From contig JAEYFY010000181.1 in assembly GCA_023454395.1 (NCBI GenBank), positions 1 to 11,859 of the forward strand: DNA of 11,859 bases, in the 5' to 3' direction. The notes under the pieces are model-generated. The model did not search any database. It was given only the letters and a program-made list of their open reading frames with translations, and had not been told where the DNA came from. This document shows positions 1 through 7,718 of this stretch, one piece after another; within the stretch, counting starts at the first letter, position 1; every line of letters begins with the position of its first letter. This DNA is from Pseudomonadota bacterium (lineage in GTDB: Bacteria; Pseudomonadota; Gammaproteobacteria; Enterobacterales; Enterobacteriaceae). Both the position numbers and the translations under genes were made by a program.

Positions 1-33
1 CGCTCTAAGTCTTGTAGCTCATAAAAACGAGAA

Positions 34-127
34 GGAATAACGAGAGTAAATATGACGGAGTCATTTAAAAATAGTGCGAAGCTTGACTTCGGGAGAGTCC
101 ATCTCTAATGAGCGAGCAGTTAACGGA
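34..127 (+). promoter_or_regulatory. GGA motifs in the rpoE leader, possible CsrA sites
   Basis: GGA triplets occur at 34-36, 57-59, 92-94 and 125-127, flanking the leader-ORF start and lying within the rpoE Shine-Dalgarno. CsrA binds GGA-containing sites and is reported to repress rpoE through its leader in E. coli. Four short motifs can arise by chance, and no hairpin presenting them was established. The sigma-E autoregulatory promoter itself is not visible and probably lies upstream of the window. Confidence 0.25.
52..108 (+). CDS. rseD: rseD-like leader peptide upstream of rpoE (18 aa)
   Basis: A short ORF of 18 codons starts at ATG 52 and ends with TAA at 106-108, so its stop shares one base with the rpoE ATG (TAATG). 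A GAGAG at 42-46 lies five bases before the ATG and can serve as its Shine-Dalgarno. The peptide ends KLDFGRVHL. The KLDFGR part resembles the end of the E. coli RseD leader as I remember it, while the E. coli leader ORF is reported as about 51 codons. An in-frame stop at 22-24 rules out a longer version here. The rpoE Shine-Dalgarno (GGGAGAG, 91-97) lies inside this ORF, so translation of the leader probably controls or is coupled to rpoE translation. The overlap is seen; the homology and coupling are inferred. Confidence 0.5.
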   Translation: MTESFKNSAKLDFGRVHL

Positions 128-686
128 CCAAATGTTGGTTGAAAAGGTACAAAATGGTGACCAGAAAGCGTTTAATTTGCTGGTTATCCGCTATCAACAC
201 AAGGTAGCAAGCCTGATTTCCCGTTATGTACCACAGGGCGATGTACCAGATGTTTCGCAAGAAGCCTTTATTAAAGCTTATCGCGCCATCGGTTCTTTCC
301 GTGGAGATAGTGCTTTTTATACATGGCTTTATCGTATTGCTGTGAATACAGCAAAAAATTATCTGGTCGCACAGGGGCGACGTCCGCCTTCGAATGATTT
401 AGATGCGAGTGATGTTGAAAATTTCGAATCACCCAATGCACTAAAAGAAATTTCGAACCCTGAGAATTTAATGTTGTCTGAAGAGTTACGGAGAGTGGTT
501 TTTCACACCATAGAGTCATTACCTGAAGATTTAAGGGTTGCTATTACACTTCGGGAACTTGACGGGCTAAGCTATGAAGAGATAGCGGTCATTATGGATT
601 GCCCTGTCGGAACAGTACGTTCACGTATTTTTAGGGCGCGAGAAGCTATTGATAATAAGGTTCAACCATTAATACAAGAGTTTTAA
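108..686 (+). CDS. rpoE: RNA polymerase sigma-E factor RpoE
   Basis: Extracytoplasmic-function sigma factor of 192 residues; the E. coli protein has 191. It directs RNA polymerase to promoters of envelope-stress genes (outer-membrane protein folding, LPS, periplasmic proteases). Region sigma-2 spans about residues 10-95, with the conserved stretch DVSQEAFIKAYRAIGSFRG (48-66) and the RIAVNTAKNYL segment (76-86). Region sigma-4 lies at about 130-185, with the recognition helix-turn-helix at 155-181 (SYEEIAVIMDCPVGTVRSR). The start is fixed by the MSEQLTDQ N-terminus and by GGGAGAG at 91-97. It is the first full gene of rpoE-rseA-rseB-rseC. Activity is presumably held down by RseA, whose N-terminal domain sequesters the sigma factor. 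The C-terminus ends PLIQEF, slightly different from E. coli, and nothing essential is missing. Confidence 0.98.
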   Translation: MSEQLTDQMLVEKVQNGDQKAFNLLVIRYQHKVASLISRYVPQGDVPDVSQEAFIKAYRAIGSFRGDSAFYTWLYRIAVNTAKNYLVAQGRRPPSNDLDASDVENFESPNALKEISNPENLMLSEELRRVVFHTIESLPEDLRVAITLRELDGLSYEEIAVIMDCPVGTVRSRIFRAREAIDNKVQPLIQEF

Positions 687-724
687 TTGTGGGTGAACCA
701 TCATTGACTGAAGGGTACTTTTAC

Positions 725-1351
725 ATGCAAAAAGAAAAACTTTCTGCATTTATGGATGGCGAAGTTCTTGATAAAGAATTAATGGGTGCAATTGCTCGTG
801 ATGACTCCATGAAAGAGACATGGCAACGCTACCATTTAATTCGTGACACAATGCGTGGTGATGTAGGTGAAGTAGTCCACTTCGATATCGCAAGTCGCGT
901 TGCGCTCGCTTTAGAGAATGAACCTGTTCGCATAAGTCCTGAACAACAGCAAGAGCAGCAACCTGCGCCATCGCAATGGCGTCAGCACTCTTTCTTACAA
1001 ACGTTACGTCCTTGGGCAAGTCAGTTAACTCAAATCGGTGTCGCGGCTTGTGTTTCATTAGCTGTTATTGTTGGTGTTCAGCAATATAATGGAAAAAGTG
1101 GTTCTGAAGATTTTCAAATAGATACACCTGTATTTAATACTCAACCTATTATGGGTTCAGGTTCACCAGTAAGCTTAAATCTTCAAAATGATACTTTAGG
1201 TAAAGACCAGCAAACACGTTTACAAGAGCGTAATCAGCGCCTTGGATTAATGTTGCAACAGTATGAGTTAGATCGCCGCATCTATAATGCACCACAAAAT
1301 GAAGCGCCAGTTAACGCTAAAGGTGAAACTCAACCTGCAGTAGCACAGTAA
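725..1351 (+). CDS. rseA: Anti-sigma-E factor RseA
   Basis: Single-pass inner-membrane anti-sigma factor, 208 residues from ATG 725. The cytoplasmic N-terminus (about 1-98), with LSAFMDGE and the WQRYHLIRDTMRGD motif (33-46), binds RpoE. A transmembrane helix covers about 102-119. The periplasmic tail is Gln-rich, with a likely coiled coil near the end. The proteolysis sites known in E. coli are recognisable: Ala108-Cys109 inside the helix (RseP site) and Val149-Ser150 in SPVSLNL (DegS site). An in-frame GTG at 689 would add 12 residues, but it has no ribosome site, whereas AAGGGT (711-716) precedes ATG 725 and the MQKEKLSAFMDGE start matches the family. It lies 38 bases after rpoE in the same operon. 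Confidence 0.95.
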   Translation: MQKEKLSAFMDGEVLDKELMGAIARDDSMKETWQRYHLIRDTMRGDVGEVVHFDIASRVALALENEPVRISPEQQQEQQPAPSQWRQHSFLQTLRPWASQLTQIGVAACVSLAVIVGVQQYNGKSGSEDFQIDTPVFNTQPIMGSGSPVSLNLQNDTLGKDQQTRLQERNQRLGLMLQQYELDRRIYNAPQNEAPVNAKGETQPAVAQ

Positions 1352-1398
1352 TAATAAATGTTAATGTACACATAACGTGTGGGAATGAAACAGTCGTT

Positions 1399-2367
1399 AT
1401 GAAAAAATCATGGTTATCCACCTTATTGCTGGTGGGCAGCCTGTCAATGCCGATACAAGCCTTGGCACAACCTCAAACAGGTAGTGTCGAGGCTTTGTTG
1501 CAAAAGATGGGTCAGACAAGTCAAAGCTCTACCTATGAATTATCTTTTATCAATATCAATTCTCAAGGTATTGTTCCTATTCGCTACCGTCACACTCTTA
1601 TTGATGGCAAACCACTTGCGCAATTAATGCAGATGGATAGTACTCGCCGTGAAATCGTTCAACGTGGTGATGAAATTAGCTATTTTGAGCCGGGCTTAGA
1701 TGCTTTTAGCTTAAGGAATGATCATATCGTTGATTATATCCCTTCTATCATTTACCAAGATTTCAATGAATTATCTGGTTATTATAATTTTATTGATGCA
1801 GGTAGAACGCATATTGGTGATATTCCAAGCCGAGTTGTTCGCGTGCTATCAAAAAATAATGACCGTTATGATTATGTCTTGTTTATAGATGAAGAAAGGT
1901 ATCTACCTTTAAGAGTCGATCTGTTAGATAAGAATAATGACATCATTGAACAATTTCGAGTGATCACCGTTAATGAAGGGAGTGAAGTCGGAACTGAACT
2001 TAATTCGTTACGCACCGTCAATATGCCTCCTTTATTACTTGTACCAAAAGCTAAACCTTTGGTTTATAACTGGTCGGTTGGTCAATTGCCTGAGGGTTTT
2101 AAAGAGGTAAAACGCAGTAATCATCAAATTTCTGAAACTGAGTTTAGTCAGTCTATTTTATTTAGCGATGGCTTATTTGACTTCTCTATTTATGTTAATA
2201 AAAGTGGTCAACACGCTAATTCGCCCGAACGCGATAAAATGTTGAGGTATGGTCGTAATACAATTTATACCTATGACAAAGAGGGTAATGAAATTACCTT
2301 TATTGGTCAGTTACCATTTTCTACGGCACAAGCGATAGTTAATAGTGTTGTATTTACGAAAAAGTAA
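1399..2367 (+). CDS. rseB: Periplasmic sigma-E regulator RseB
   Basis: Periplasmic protein of 322 residues (about 318 in E. coli) that binds the RseA periplasmic tail, shields it from DegS and senses mislocalised lipoprotein or LPS. A Sec signal peptide is clear: MKKSW, a hydrophobic core LLLVGSL, and a probable cleavage after Ala-Leu-Ala at residue 23. The large N-terminal domain carries the family segments YELSFININSQG, RYRH, RREIVQRGDEISYFEPGL and LPLRVDLLD. The small C-terminal domain begins near residue 215 and includes LPEGFKEV and LFSDGLFDFSIYVN. The start has only a weak ribosome site (GGGA at 1381-1384, 14 bases away). A five-codon ORF (1385-1402) overlaps the start and its significance is unclear. 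The 47-base spacer from rseA holds no terminator. Confidence 0.96.
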   Translation: MKKSWLSTLLLVGSLSMPIQALAQPQTGSVEALLQKMGQTSQSSTYELSFININSQGIVPIRYRHTLIDGKPLAQLMQMDSTRREIVQRGDEISYFEPGLDAFSLRNDHIVDYIPSIIYQDFNELSGYYNFIDAGRTHIGDIPSRVVRVLSKNNDRYDYVLFIDEERYLPLRVDLLDKNNDIIEQFRVITVNEGSEVGTELNSLRTVNMPPLLLVPKAKPLVYNWSVGQLPEGFKEVKRSNHQISETEFSQSILFSDGLFDFSIYVNKSGQHANSPERDKMLRYGRNTIYTYDKEGNEITFIGQLPFSTAQAIVNSVVFTKK

Positions 2368-2380
2368 AAGGGTATAAGTT

Positions 2381-2845
2381 ATGGTTAAAGAGTGGGCAAC
2401 AGTTATACATTGGCATGAAGGACGAGCGTTATTACGCTACGGATCTTCTTCTGGATGTGGTAGTTGCCAAGCTCGCGCTGCGTGTGGCTCTTATTTATTA
2501 AATAAAATAGGACCTGAGACAGTTCATCAACTCGAACTTCCCGTTGCACAACCTTTAGTTGAAGGGCAAAAAGTGGAAGTGGGTATTCCTGAAAATAATC
2601 TACTTTTTTCCGCAATGCTCGTGTATTTAACGCCACTTATTGGCTTATTTATTGTCGCAGGCATTGCGAGCCTTTGGTTTTCGAGTGAATTTGCTATTTT
2701 TTGTAGTGGACTTGTGGGTGGCGCCCTTGGTTTTTTATTGGCCAAAAAAGTGGCGACTTGGTGGAGCAAAGATGAAGGTTTTGAACCTATTGTATTGCAA
2801 ATAGGGCTTCCACCTCATGAACTTAAAGTTCAAATTCAAGAATAA
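2381..2845 (+). CDS. rseC: RseC, inner-membrane SoxR-reducing / sigma-E modulator
   Basis: Inner-membrane protein of 154 residues (159 in E. coli), last gene of the rpoE operon. The family (RseC/MucC, related to RnfF) is linked to mild positive control of sigma-E and to reduction of SoxR with the Rsx complex. The cytoplasmic N-terminus MVKEWATVIHW is typical. It is followed by a cysteine group C26-x2-C29-x5-C35, then two transmembrane helices at about 74-98 and 103-125. E. coli has a fourth cysteine near residue 20, by my recollection; here that position is Tyr20. Start ATG 2381 follows AAGGG at 2367-2371, and the spacer from rseB is 13 bases. Confidence 0.95.
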   Translation: MVKEWATVIHWHEGRALLRYGSSSGCGSCQARAACGSYLLNKIGPETVHQLELPVAQPLVEGQKVEVGIPENNLLFSAMLVYLTPLIGLFIVAGIASLWFSSEFAIFCSGLVGGALGFLLAKKVATWWSKDEGFEPIVLQIGLPPHELKVQIQE

Positions 2846-2855
2846 TGAGTTGATT

Positions 2856-2886
2856 AAAATAATGGGGCCTTTGCCCCATTATTTTT
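2856..2886 (+). terminator. Intrinsic terminator of the rpoE-rseABC operon
   Basis: A 13-bp stem pairs 2856-2868 with 2873-2885. Its core GGGGC pairs with GCCCC around a CTTT loop, and AT pairs extend the base. The 3' arm runs directly into a T tract (2882-2886). It lies 11 bases after the rseC stop and separates this operon from lepA. Confidence 0.92.
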
Positions 2887-3146
2887 GTCATGCTGCTTTT
2901 GTAATAATATCTATCTTAAATTAACACGTTTCTATATCTGGAAATTACCCGCAAAAAATTACAAATAAATGCAAGTCTTAGCATAAATGTTTGTGTTTGA
3001 TGAACGTTTCTTTGAGTATAATGTCTCTAGTGTGTAGAATGCGTCATCAATAATAACTCCTGCAATATAGAGTTTTCGCTTTGTGTCCATGAATGACTCC
3101 AAAGCCAGATTTATAGAGCAAAGCAATAGAGAAAAATAATTTCAGA
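2887..3146 (+). promoter_or_regulatory. Promoter region and leader of lepA-lepB
   Basis: The 260-base gap after the terminator has no convincing ORF. It contains a perfect TATAAT at 3017-3022. The -35 is poor: TTGTGT at 2991-2996 leaves a 20-base spacer and TGTTTG at 2994-2999 leaves 17. A weak sigma-E-like pair overlaps it: TGAACGT at 3001-3007, then TCTCTA at 3024-3029 after 16 bases. An 8-base direct repeat ACGTTTCT occurs at 2926-2933 and 3004-3011. From any of these starts the leader would be roughly 115 bases long. The ribosome site before lepA is weak (GAGAA about 12 bases upstream). Confidence 0.5.
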
Positions 3147-4943
3147 ATGAAAAACATACGTAACTTTTCCATTATCGCACATATTGACCACGGTAAATCG
3201 ACGTTATCAGATCGAATTATTCAAATTTGTGGTGGCTTATCAGATCGTGAAATGGCTGCGCAGGTTCTTGATTCTATGGATCTTGAGCGTGAACGTGGTA
3301 TTACAATCAAAGCGCAAAGCGTAACCTTGAATTACACCGCTGATGACGGTGAAGTTTATCAGCTTAACTTTATCGATACCCCAGGACACGTTGACTTCTC
3401 TTATGAAGTATCTCGTTCACTCGCTGCGTGTGAAGGCGCGTTATTAGTTGTAGATGCTGGGCAAGGGGTTGAAGCGCAAACATTAGCAAACTGCTATACC
3501 GCGATGGATATGGATCTCACCGTCGTTCCTGTTTTAAATAAAATAGACTTACCAGCAGCAGAGCCTGAGCGTGTTGCTGAAGAGATTGAAGACATTGTGG
3601 GCATCGATGCCACAGATGCAGTGCGTTGCTCTGCAAAAACAGGTATTGGTGTTAAAGAAGTTATCGAACGTCTTGTTAAAGAAATTCCAGCACCTGAAGG
3701 TGATGCAGACGCTCCATTACAAGCACTGATTATTGACTCTTGGTTTGATAATTACCTTGGTGTTGTTTCATTGATCCGTGTGAAAAACGGTAAAGTCAGC
3801 AAAAACGATAAAATCAAGGTAATGAGTACGGGGCAGGTTTATAACATTGACCGTATTGGTATTTTTACGCCAAAACAAATTGACACAACATCATTAAATT
3901 GTGGTGAAGTAGGCTGGGTTGTTTGTGGGATTAAAGATATTTTAGGTGCGCCAGTAGGGGATACCTTAACAGCAGCACAAAAACCAGCAGATAAACCATT
4001 GCCAGGCTTTAAAAAAGTTAAGCCACAAGTTTATGCGGGTTTATTCCCAATTAGCTCTGACGACTATGAATCATTCCGTGATGCATTAGGTAAATTAAGC
4101 CTGAACGATGCTTCATTATTCTATGAGCCAGAAAGCTCCTCCGCGTTAGGTTTCGGTTTCCGTTGTGGGTTCTTGGGTCTTCTTCATATGGAGATTATTC
4201 AAGAACGTTTAGAGCGTGAATATGACCTAGACCTGATTACAACAGCGCCAACCGTAGTTTATGAAGTTGAAATGACTAACGGTGATATTGTATTAGTGGA
4301 TAGCCCGTCTAAATTACCACCACTGAATAACATTGAAGAAATCAGAGAACCTATTGCTGAATGTCATATGTTATTACCGCAAGAATACTTAGGTAACGTA
4401 ATTACTTTATGTATCGAAAAACGCGGTGTTCAAACCAATATGGTCTATCATGGTAATCAGGTTTCATTAACTTATGAAATTCCGATGGCTGAAGTGGTAT
4501 TAGATTTCTTTGACCGTTTAAAATCAACATCACGCGGTTATGCGTCTTTAGACTATAACTTTATCCGCTTCCAAGGCTCTAACATGGTGCGTGTAGATGT
4601 CTTGATTAATGGTGATCGTGTTGATGCTTTAGCATTGATTACACATAACGATAATGCACCTTATCGTGGTCGTGAGCTGGTGGAAAAAATGAAAGAATTT
4701 ATTCCACGCCAACAGTTTGATATCGCCATCCAAGCGGCAATTGGTAACCATATTATTGCTCGTTCAACTGTTAAACAGTTACGTAAAAACGTATTAGCCA
4801 AATGTTATGGCGGTGACGTTAGCCGTAAGAAGAAACTGTTACAGAAACAGAAAGATGGTAAAAAACGTATGAAGCAAATTGGTAACGTAGAGCTACCACA
4901 AGAAGCGTTTTTAGCCATTCTTCATGTTGGTAAAGATAAATAA
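3147..4943 (+). CDS. lepA: Elongation factor 4 (LepA), ribosome GTPase
   Basis: Translational GTPase of 598 residues (599 in E. coli) that binds the ribosome and affects initiation, back-translocation and recovery under ionic stress. The G domain has AHIDHGKS (11-18), DTPGH (77-81), NKID (131-134) and SAK (162-164). Switch I carries RERGITIK (48-55). EF-G-like domains II, III and V follow, with [20 protein letters not shown] in domain III. The LepA-specific C-terminal domain has [12 protein letters not shown] and the basic run [17 protein letters not shown], and the protein ends [10 protein letters not shown]. Start ATG 3147 matches the family N-terminus [16 protein letters not shown]. It is followed after 14 bases by lepB, with which it is surely co-transcribed. 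Confidence 0.98.
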   Translation: MKNIRNFSIIAHIDHGKSTLSDRIIQICGGLSDREMAAQVLDSMDLERERGITIKAQSVTLNYTADDGEVYQLNFIDTPGHVDFSYEVSRSLAACEGALLVVDAGQGVEAQTLANCYTAMDMDLTVVPVLNKIDLPAAEPERVAEEIEDIVGIDATDAVRCSAKTGIGVKEVIERLVKEIPAPEGDADAPLQALIIDSWFDNYLGVVSLIRVKNGKVSKNDKIKVMSTGQVYNIDRIGIFTPKQIDTTSLNCGEVGWVVCGIKDILGAPVGDTLTAAQKPADKPLPGFKKVKPQVYAGLFPISSDDYESFRDALGKLSLNDASLFYEPESSSALGFGFRCGFLGLLHMEIIQERLEREYDLDLITTAPTVVYEVEMTNGDIVLVDSPSKLPPLNNIEEIREPIAECHMLLPQEYLGNVITLCIEKRGVQTNMVYHGNQVSLTYEIPMAEVVLDFFDRLKSTSRGYASLDYNFIRFQGSNMVRVDVLINGDRVDALALITHNDNAPYRGRELVEKMKEFIPRQQFDIAIQAAIGNHIIARSTVKQLRKNVLAKCYGGDVSRKKKLLQKQKDGKKRMKQIGNVELPQEAFLAILHVGKDK

Positions 4944-4957
4944 TTTAAGGAGAAAAC

Positions 4958-5929
4958 ATGGCTAACACGTTTGCCTTGATCCTAACGCTGGCAACGCTAA
5001 TAACGGGAGTTTTTTGGGGAATTGAGCGCTTTAAGCTCAAGCCAGCCCGAAAAGCAAAACTAAAGCGTCTTCAAGAGATGACGCAAGGGACCGAGGATCA
5101 GCAAGAGTTAGCAAAATCAATTAATAAACCAAGCTGGGCAGAGACATTAGGCTCTTTATTCCCAGTTTTGATTATTGTTTTGGTTCTGCGTTCATTTGTG
5201 TATGAGCCGTTTCAAATACCTTCTCGCTCCATGATGCCAACCTTGTTGGTTGGCGATTTTATCTTGGTTGAAAAGTTTGCTTATGGATTAAAAGATCCAA
5301 TTACACAAACCACGTTAATTAATACAGGGAAACCTAAACGAGGCGATATCGCTGTATTTAAATATCCTCGTGATCCTTCTACTGACTTTATTAAACGTGT
5401 TATTGGATTACCGGGCGATAAAATTGTTTATGATATGATGTCGAAAAAACTTCATATCTATCCAAATTGTGATAAAGCCATTTGTGATGAAGAAATATCA
5501 GTAACTTATGGTACTGCTTACCCAAGTGAATGGACGTTGTTATTACAGAATGTACCGGGTGGTCAGCGTATTAATGGTATGAAATCTATTCCAATTGAGG
5601 AGCCTATTTCAACAGCAACTCAATTACGTGAAGAAGAAAGAGTAGAAACTATTGATAAAGTCTCTCACCGTATTATGACAATACCTGGTGATATGACGAT
5701 GCCTGAGTTTATCCAACCTGGATTACCTGTCGGTACGTGGATTGTTCCTGAAGGTCATTACTTTATGATGGGTGATAATCGAGACGGTAGTTCAGATAGT
5801 CGCTTCTGGGGCTTTGTTCCAGAGAAAAACTTAGTAGGTAAAGCGACAACAATTTGGATGAGCTTTGAAAAAGTAGAGAATGAATGGCCAACAGGCGTTC
5901 GTTTTAGCCGTATCGGTGGCATTAAGTAA
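4958..5929 (+). CDS. lepB: Signal peptidase I LepB
   Basis: Inner-membrane serine-lysine protease of 323 residues (324 in E. coli) that cuts signal peptides from exported proteins at the periplasmic face. Two N-terminal membrane helices lie at about 4-20 and 64-80, joined by a basic cytoplasmic loop (KLKPARKAKLKR). The catalytic nucleophile is Ser91 in SRSMMPT and the general base is Lys146 in FIKRVIG. The box with GDNRDGSSDSR lies at 272-282. Cys171 and Cys176 probably form the disulfide known from E. coli. AGGAG at 4948-4952 lies five bases before ATG 4958, an excellent ribosome site. It follows lepA closely, and transcription probably fades in the structured spacer before rnc. Confidence 0.98.
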   Translation: MANTFALILTLATLITGVFWGIERFKLKPARKAKLKRLQEMTQGTEDQQELAKSINKPSWAETLGSLFPVLIIVLVLRSFVYEPFQIPSRSMMPTLLVGDFILVEKFAYGLKDPITQTTLINTGKPKRGDIAVFKYPRDPSTDFIKRVIGLPGDKIVYDMMSKKLHIYPNCDKAICDEEISVTYGTAYPSEWTLLLQNVPGGQRINGMKSIPIEEPISTATQLREEERVETIDKVSHRIMTIPGDMTMPEFIQPGLPVGTWIVPEGHYFMMGDNRDGSSDSRFWGFVPEKNLVGKATTIWMSFEKVENEWPTGVRFSRIGGIK

Positions 5930-5942
5930 TTATTAACAAAAT

Positions 5943-5984
5943 AGCGACAGCATTCCTTCTTATCTAAGTGTAGAATATGTCGCT
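5943..5984 (+). other. Imperfect stem-loop after lepB
   Basis: AGCGACA (5943-5949) pairs with TGTCGCT (5978-5984). Inside it ATTC (5952-5955) pairs with GAAT (5973-5976), and CTTA (5959-5962) pairs with TAAG (5965-5968) as a small inner stem. The 3' arm is followed by TCTTTAAAT, a poor U tract. It may be a leaky lepAB terminator or 3'-end stabiliser, or the first hairpin of the rnc leader. Confidence 0.5.
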
Positions 5985-5998
5985 TCTTTAAATATGAT

Positions 5999-6022
5999 TG
6001 GCTCCTGTATTGTCAGGAGCCA
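5999..6022 (+). other. Perfect 9-bp hairpin between lepB and rnc
   Basis: TGGCTCCTG (5999-6007) and CAGGAGCCA (6014-6022) form a perfect, GC-rich 9-bp stem around the loop TATTGT. No T tract follows, so it is unlikely to be an intrinsic terminator. Its place 101 bases before the rnc start suggests a leader element of the rnc transcript. Confidence 0.65.
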
Positions 6023-6024
6023 GT

Positions 6025-6093
6025 GCAAACGCAACAGTTCTGTTATCCAACCCGATAATTTCTCGTTGTCTTAAACAGATTTGTTGCGTGTGC
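6025..6093 (+). promoter_or_regulatory. Long rnc leader duplex, likely RNase III autoregulatory site
   Basis: GCA (6025-6027) pairs with TGC (6091-6093). ACGCAACA (6029-6036) pairs with TGTTGCGT (6082-6089), G6037 forms a wobble with T6081, and TCTGTT (6039-6044) pairs with AACAGA (6074-6079). Only an A-G and a T-T mismatch interrupt this 20-position duplex. The 29-base loop has a further CAAC/GTTG option (6048-6051 with 6065-6068). In E. coli the rnc mRNA leader is cleaved by RNase III, which lowers its own expression. The position 31 bases before the rnc ATG and the near two turns of dsRNA fit that role. The duplex is seen; the function is inferred. Confidence 0.65.
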
Positions 6094-6123
6094 TTCAAAT
6101 TAAGTTATGGAAATTGATCGCAC

Positions 6124-6804
6124 ATGAATACTTTATTAGTAAACCAGTTACAAAAGAAACTGGGCTATACTTTTACGCAAAATGAATTATTACTACAGGC
6201 TTTAACGCATCGTAGTGCTAGCAGTAAGCATAATGAACGTTTAGAATTTTTAGGTGATTCGATTCTAAGCTATGTGATTGCTAACGCACTTTATCATCGC
6301 TTTCCTCGTGTTGATGAAGGTGATATGAGCCGAATGAGAGCAACGCTTGTTCGTGGAAATACACTCGCTGAATTAGCGCGTGAATTTGAACTAGGCGAAT
6401 GTCTACGTTTAGGTCCAGGGGAATTAAAAAGTGGCGGTTTCCGTCGCGAATCAATTTTAGCTGATACGGTGGAAGCTTTAATTGGTGCAATTTTCCTTGA
6501 TAGTGATATTCAAAATATCGAAAAAATTATTTTAAACTGGTATGAGAATCGTTTGGCTGAAATCAGCCCAGGCGATAAGCAAAAAGATCCTAAAACTCGT
6601 TTGCAAGAGTATTTGCAAGGCCGTCATTTACCATTACCTTCTTATATTGTGGTACAGGTTCGTGGCGAAGCCCATGATCAAGAGTTTACGATCCATTGTC
6701 AGATAAGCGGTATCGAACAACCTGTCAAAGGGATGGGCACAAGCCGTCGTAAAGCTGAACAGGCCGCTGCTGAACAGGCATTAATACAACTGGAGCTTGA
6801 ATGA
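6124..6804 (+). CDS. rnc: Ribonuclease III
   Basis: Double-strand-specific endoribonuclease of 226 residues, the same length as in E. coli. It processes rRNA precursors, matures some mRNAs and acts on sense-antisense duplexes in the cytoplasm. The catalytic domain (1-150) holds the signature [10 protein letters not shown] at 37-46, with Glu38, Glu41 and Asp45, and the second acidic pair Asp114 and Glu117 in [10 protein letters not shown] dsRNA-binding domain occupies about 155-225, starting [13 protein letters not shown] and ending with [16 protein letters not shown]. All metal ligands are present. The ribosome site is weak (ATGGA around 6107-6111), consistent with control at the leader. The gene ends ATGA, sharing four bases with era. 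Confidence 0.98.
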   Translation: MNTLLVNQLQKKLGYTFTQNELLLQALTHRSASSKHNERLEFLGDSILSYVIANALYHRFPRVDEGDMSRMRATLVRGNTLAELAREFELGECLRLGPGELKSGGFRRESILADTVEALIGAIFLDSDIQNIEKIILNWYENRLAEISPGDKQKDPKTRLQEYLQGRHLPLPSYIVVQVRGEAHDQEFTIHCQISGIEQPVKGMGTSRRKAEQAAAEQALIQLELE

Positions 6805-7709
6805 GCGAAGAACAAACCTATTGCGGATTTATTGCGATAGTCGGTCGCCCAAATGTGGGAAAATCAACACTACTGAACCAATTATTGGGGCAGAAAGTTT
6901 CTATTACATCACGTAAACCGCAAACAACGCGTCACCGTATCATGGGTATTGATACAGATGGTGCTTACCAAGCGATTTATGTGGATACACCGGGCTTGCA
7001 TATCGAAGAAAAGCGAGCTATCAACAGATTGATGAACCGTGCAGCAAGCAGTTCAATTGGTGATGTTGAATTGGTTATTTTCGTTGTTGAAGGCACCAAC
7101 TGGACGCCTGATGACGAAATGGTATTAAATAAATTAAAATCATTACGTTGCCCTGTTTTATTAGCAATTAATAAAGTAGATAACGTGACAGATAAAACCA
7201 AGTTACTTCCACACATTGGCTTTTTAAGCCAACAAATGGATTTTCTTGATGTTGTACCAATCAGTGCTGAAAAAGACATGAATATCGATACGATAGCGAA
7301 AATCGTACGTAAATGTTTACCTGAAGCTATTCATCATTTCCCTGAAGATTATATTACTGATCGCTCTCAGCGTTTTATGGCATCAGAAATTATTCGTGAG
7401 AAATTGATGCGCTTTTTAGGTGAAGAATTACCTTATTCTGTCACTGTTGAAATTGAGCAATTCGTTACCAATGAGCGTGGTGGTTATGATATCCACGGAT
7501 TAATTCTGGTTGAGCGTGAAGGCCAGAAGAAAATGGTTATTGGTAATAAAGGTGCGAAAATCAAGAAAATTGGTACTGAAGCCCGCATGGATATGGAAGA
7601 CTTATTTGAAAACAAAGTTCACTTAGAACTTTGGGTGAAAGTCAAAGCGGGCTGGGCTGATGATGAACGTGCTTTACGTAGCCTTGGCTATGTGGACGAT
7701 TTAAAGTAG
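6801..7709 (+). CDS. era: GTPase Era, 30S ribosome assembly factor
   Basis: Essential GTPase of 302 residues (301 in E. coli) that binds the 3' end of 16S rRNA during 30S assembly and links this to growth and division. The G domain shows GRPNVGKS (15-22), switch I QTTRHRI, DTPG (62-65), NKVD (124-127) and SAE (155-157). The C-terminal KH RNA-binding domain has [11 protein letters not shown] (248-258), and the protein ends [12 protein letters not shown]. The start overlaps the rnc stop as ATGA, with GGAG at 6792-6795 inside rnc, so translation is coupled. It belongs to the rnc-era-recO operon, pairing RNase III processing of rRNA with ribosome assembly. Confidence 0.98.
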   Translation: MSEEQTYCGFIAIVGRPNVGKSTLLNQLLGQKVSITSRKPQTTRHRIMGIDTDGAYQAIYVDTPGLHIEEKRAINRLMNRAASSSIGDVELVIFVVEGTNWTPDDEMVLNKLKSLRCPVLLAINKVDNVTDKTKLLPHIGFLSQQMDFLDVVPISAEKDMNIDTIAKIVRKCLPEAIHHFPEDYITDRSQRFMASEIIREKLMRFLGEELPYSVTVEIEQFVTNERGGYDIHGLILVEREGQKKMVIGNKGAKIKKIGTEARMDMEDLFENKVHLELWVKVKAGWADDERALRSLGYVDDLK

Positions 7710-7718
7710 GTAACTGAA

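Noticed and set aside
689..724. In-frame GTG at 689 as rseA start
   Set aside because: No ribosome site precedes it and the added residues do not fit the family; ATG 725 follows AAGGGT and gives the MQKEKLSAFMDGE N-terminus.
1385..1402. Five-codon ORF (MKQSL) overlapping the rseB start
   Set aside because: It ends one base inside the rseB ATG, but GGGA directly abuts its ATG, too close to act as a Shine-Dalgarno. Likely chance, although coupling cannot be excluded.
2403..2769. Minus-strand ORFs of 77 and 80 codons within rseC
   Set aside because: They lie wholly inside rseC on the opposite strand, lack ribosome sites and show no family features; the same holds for the other antisense ORFs inside rpoE, rseA, rnc, era and pdxJ.
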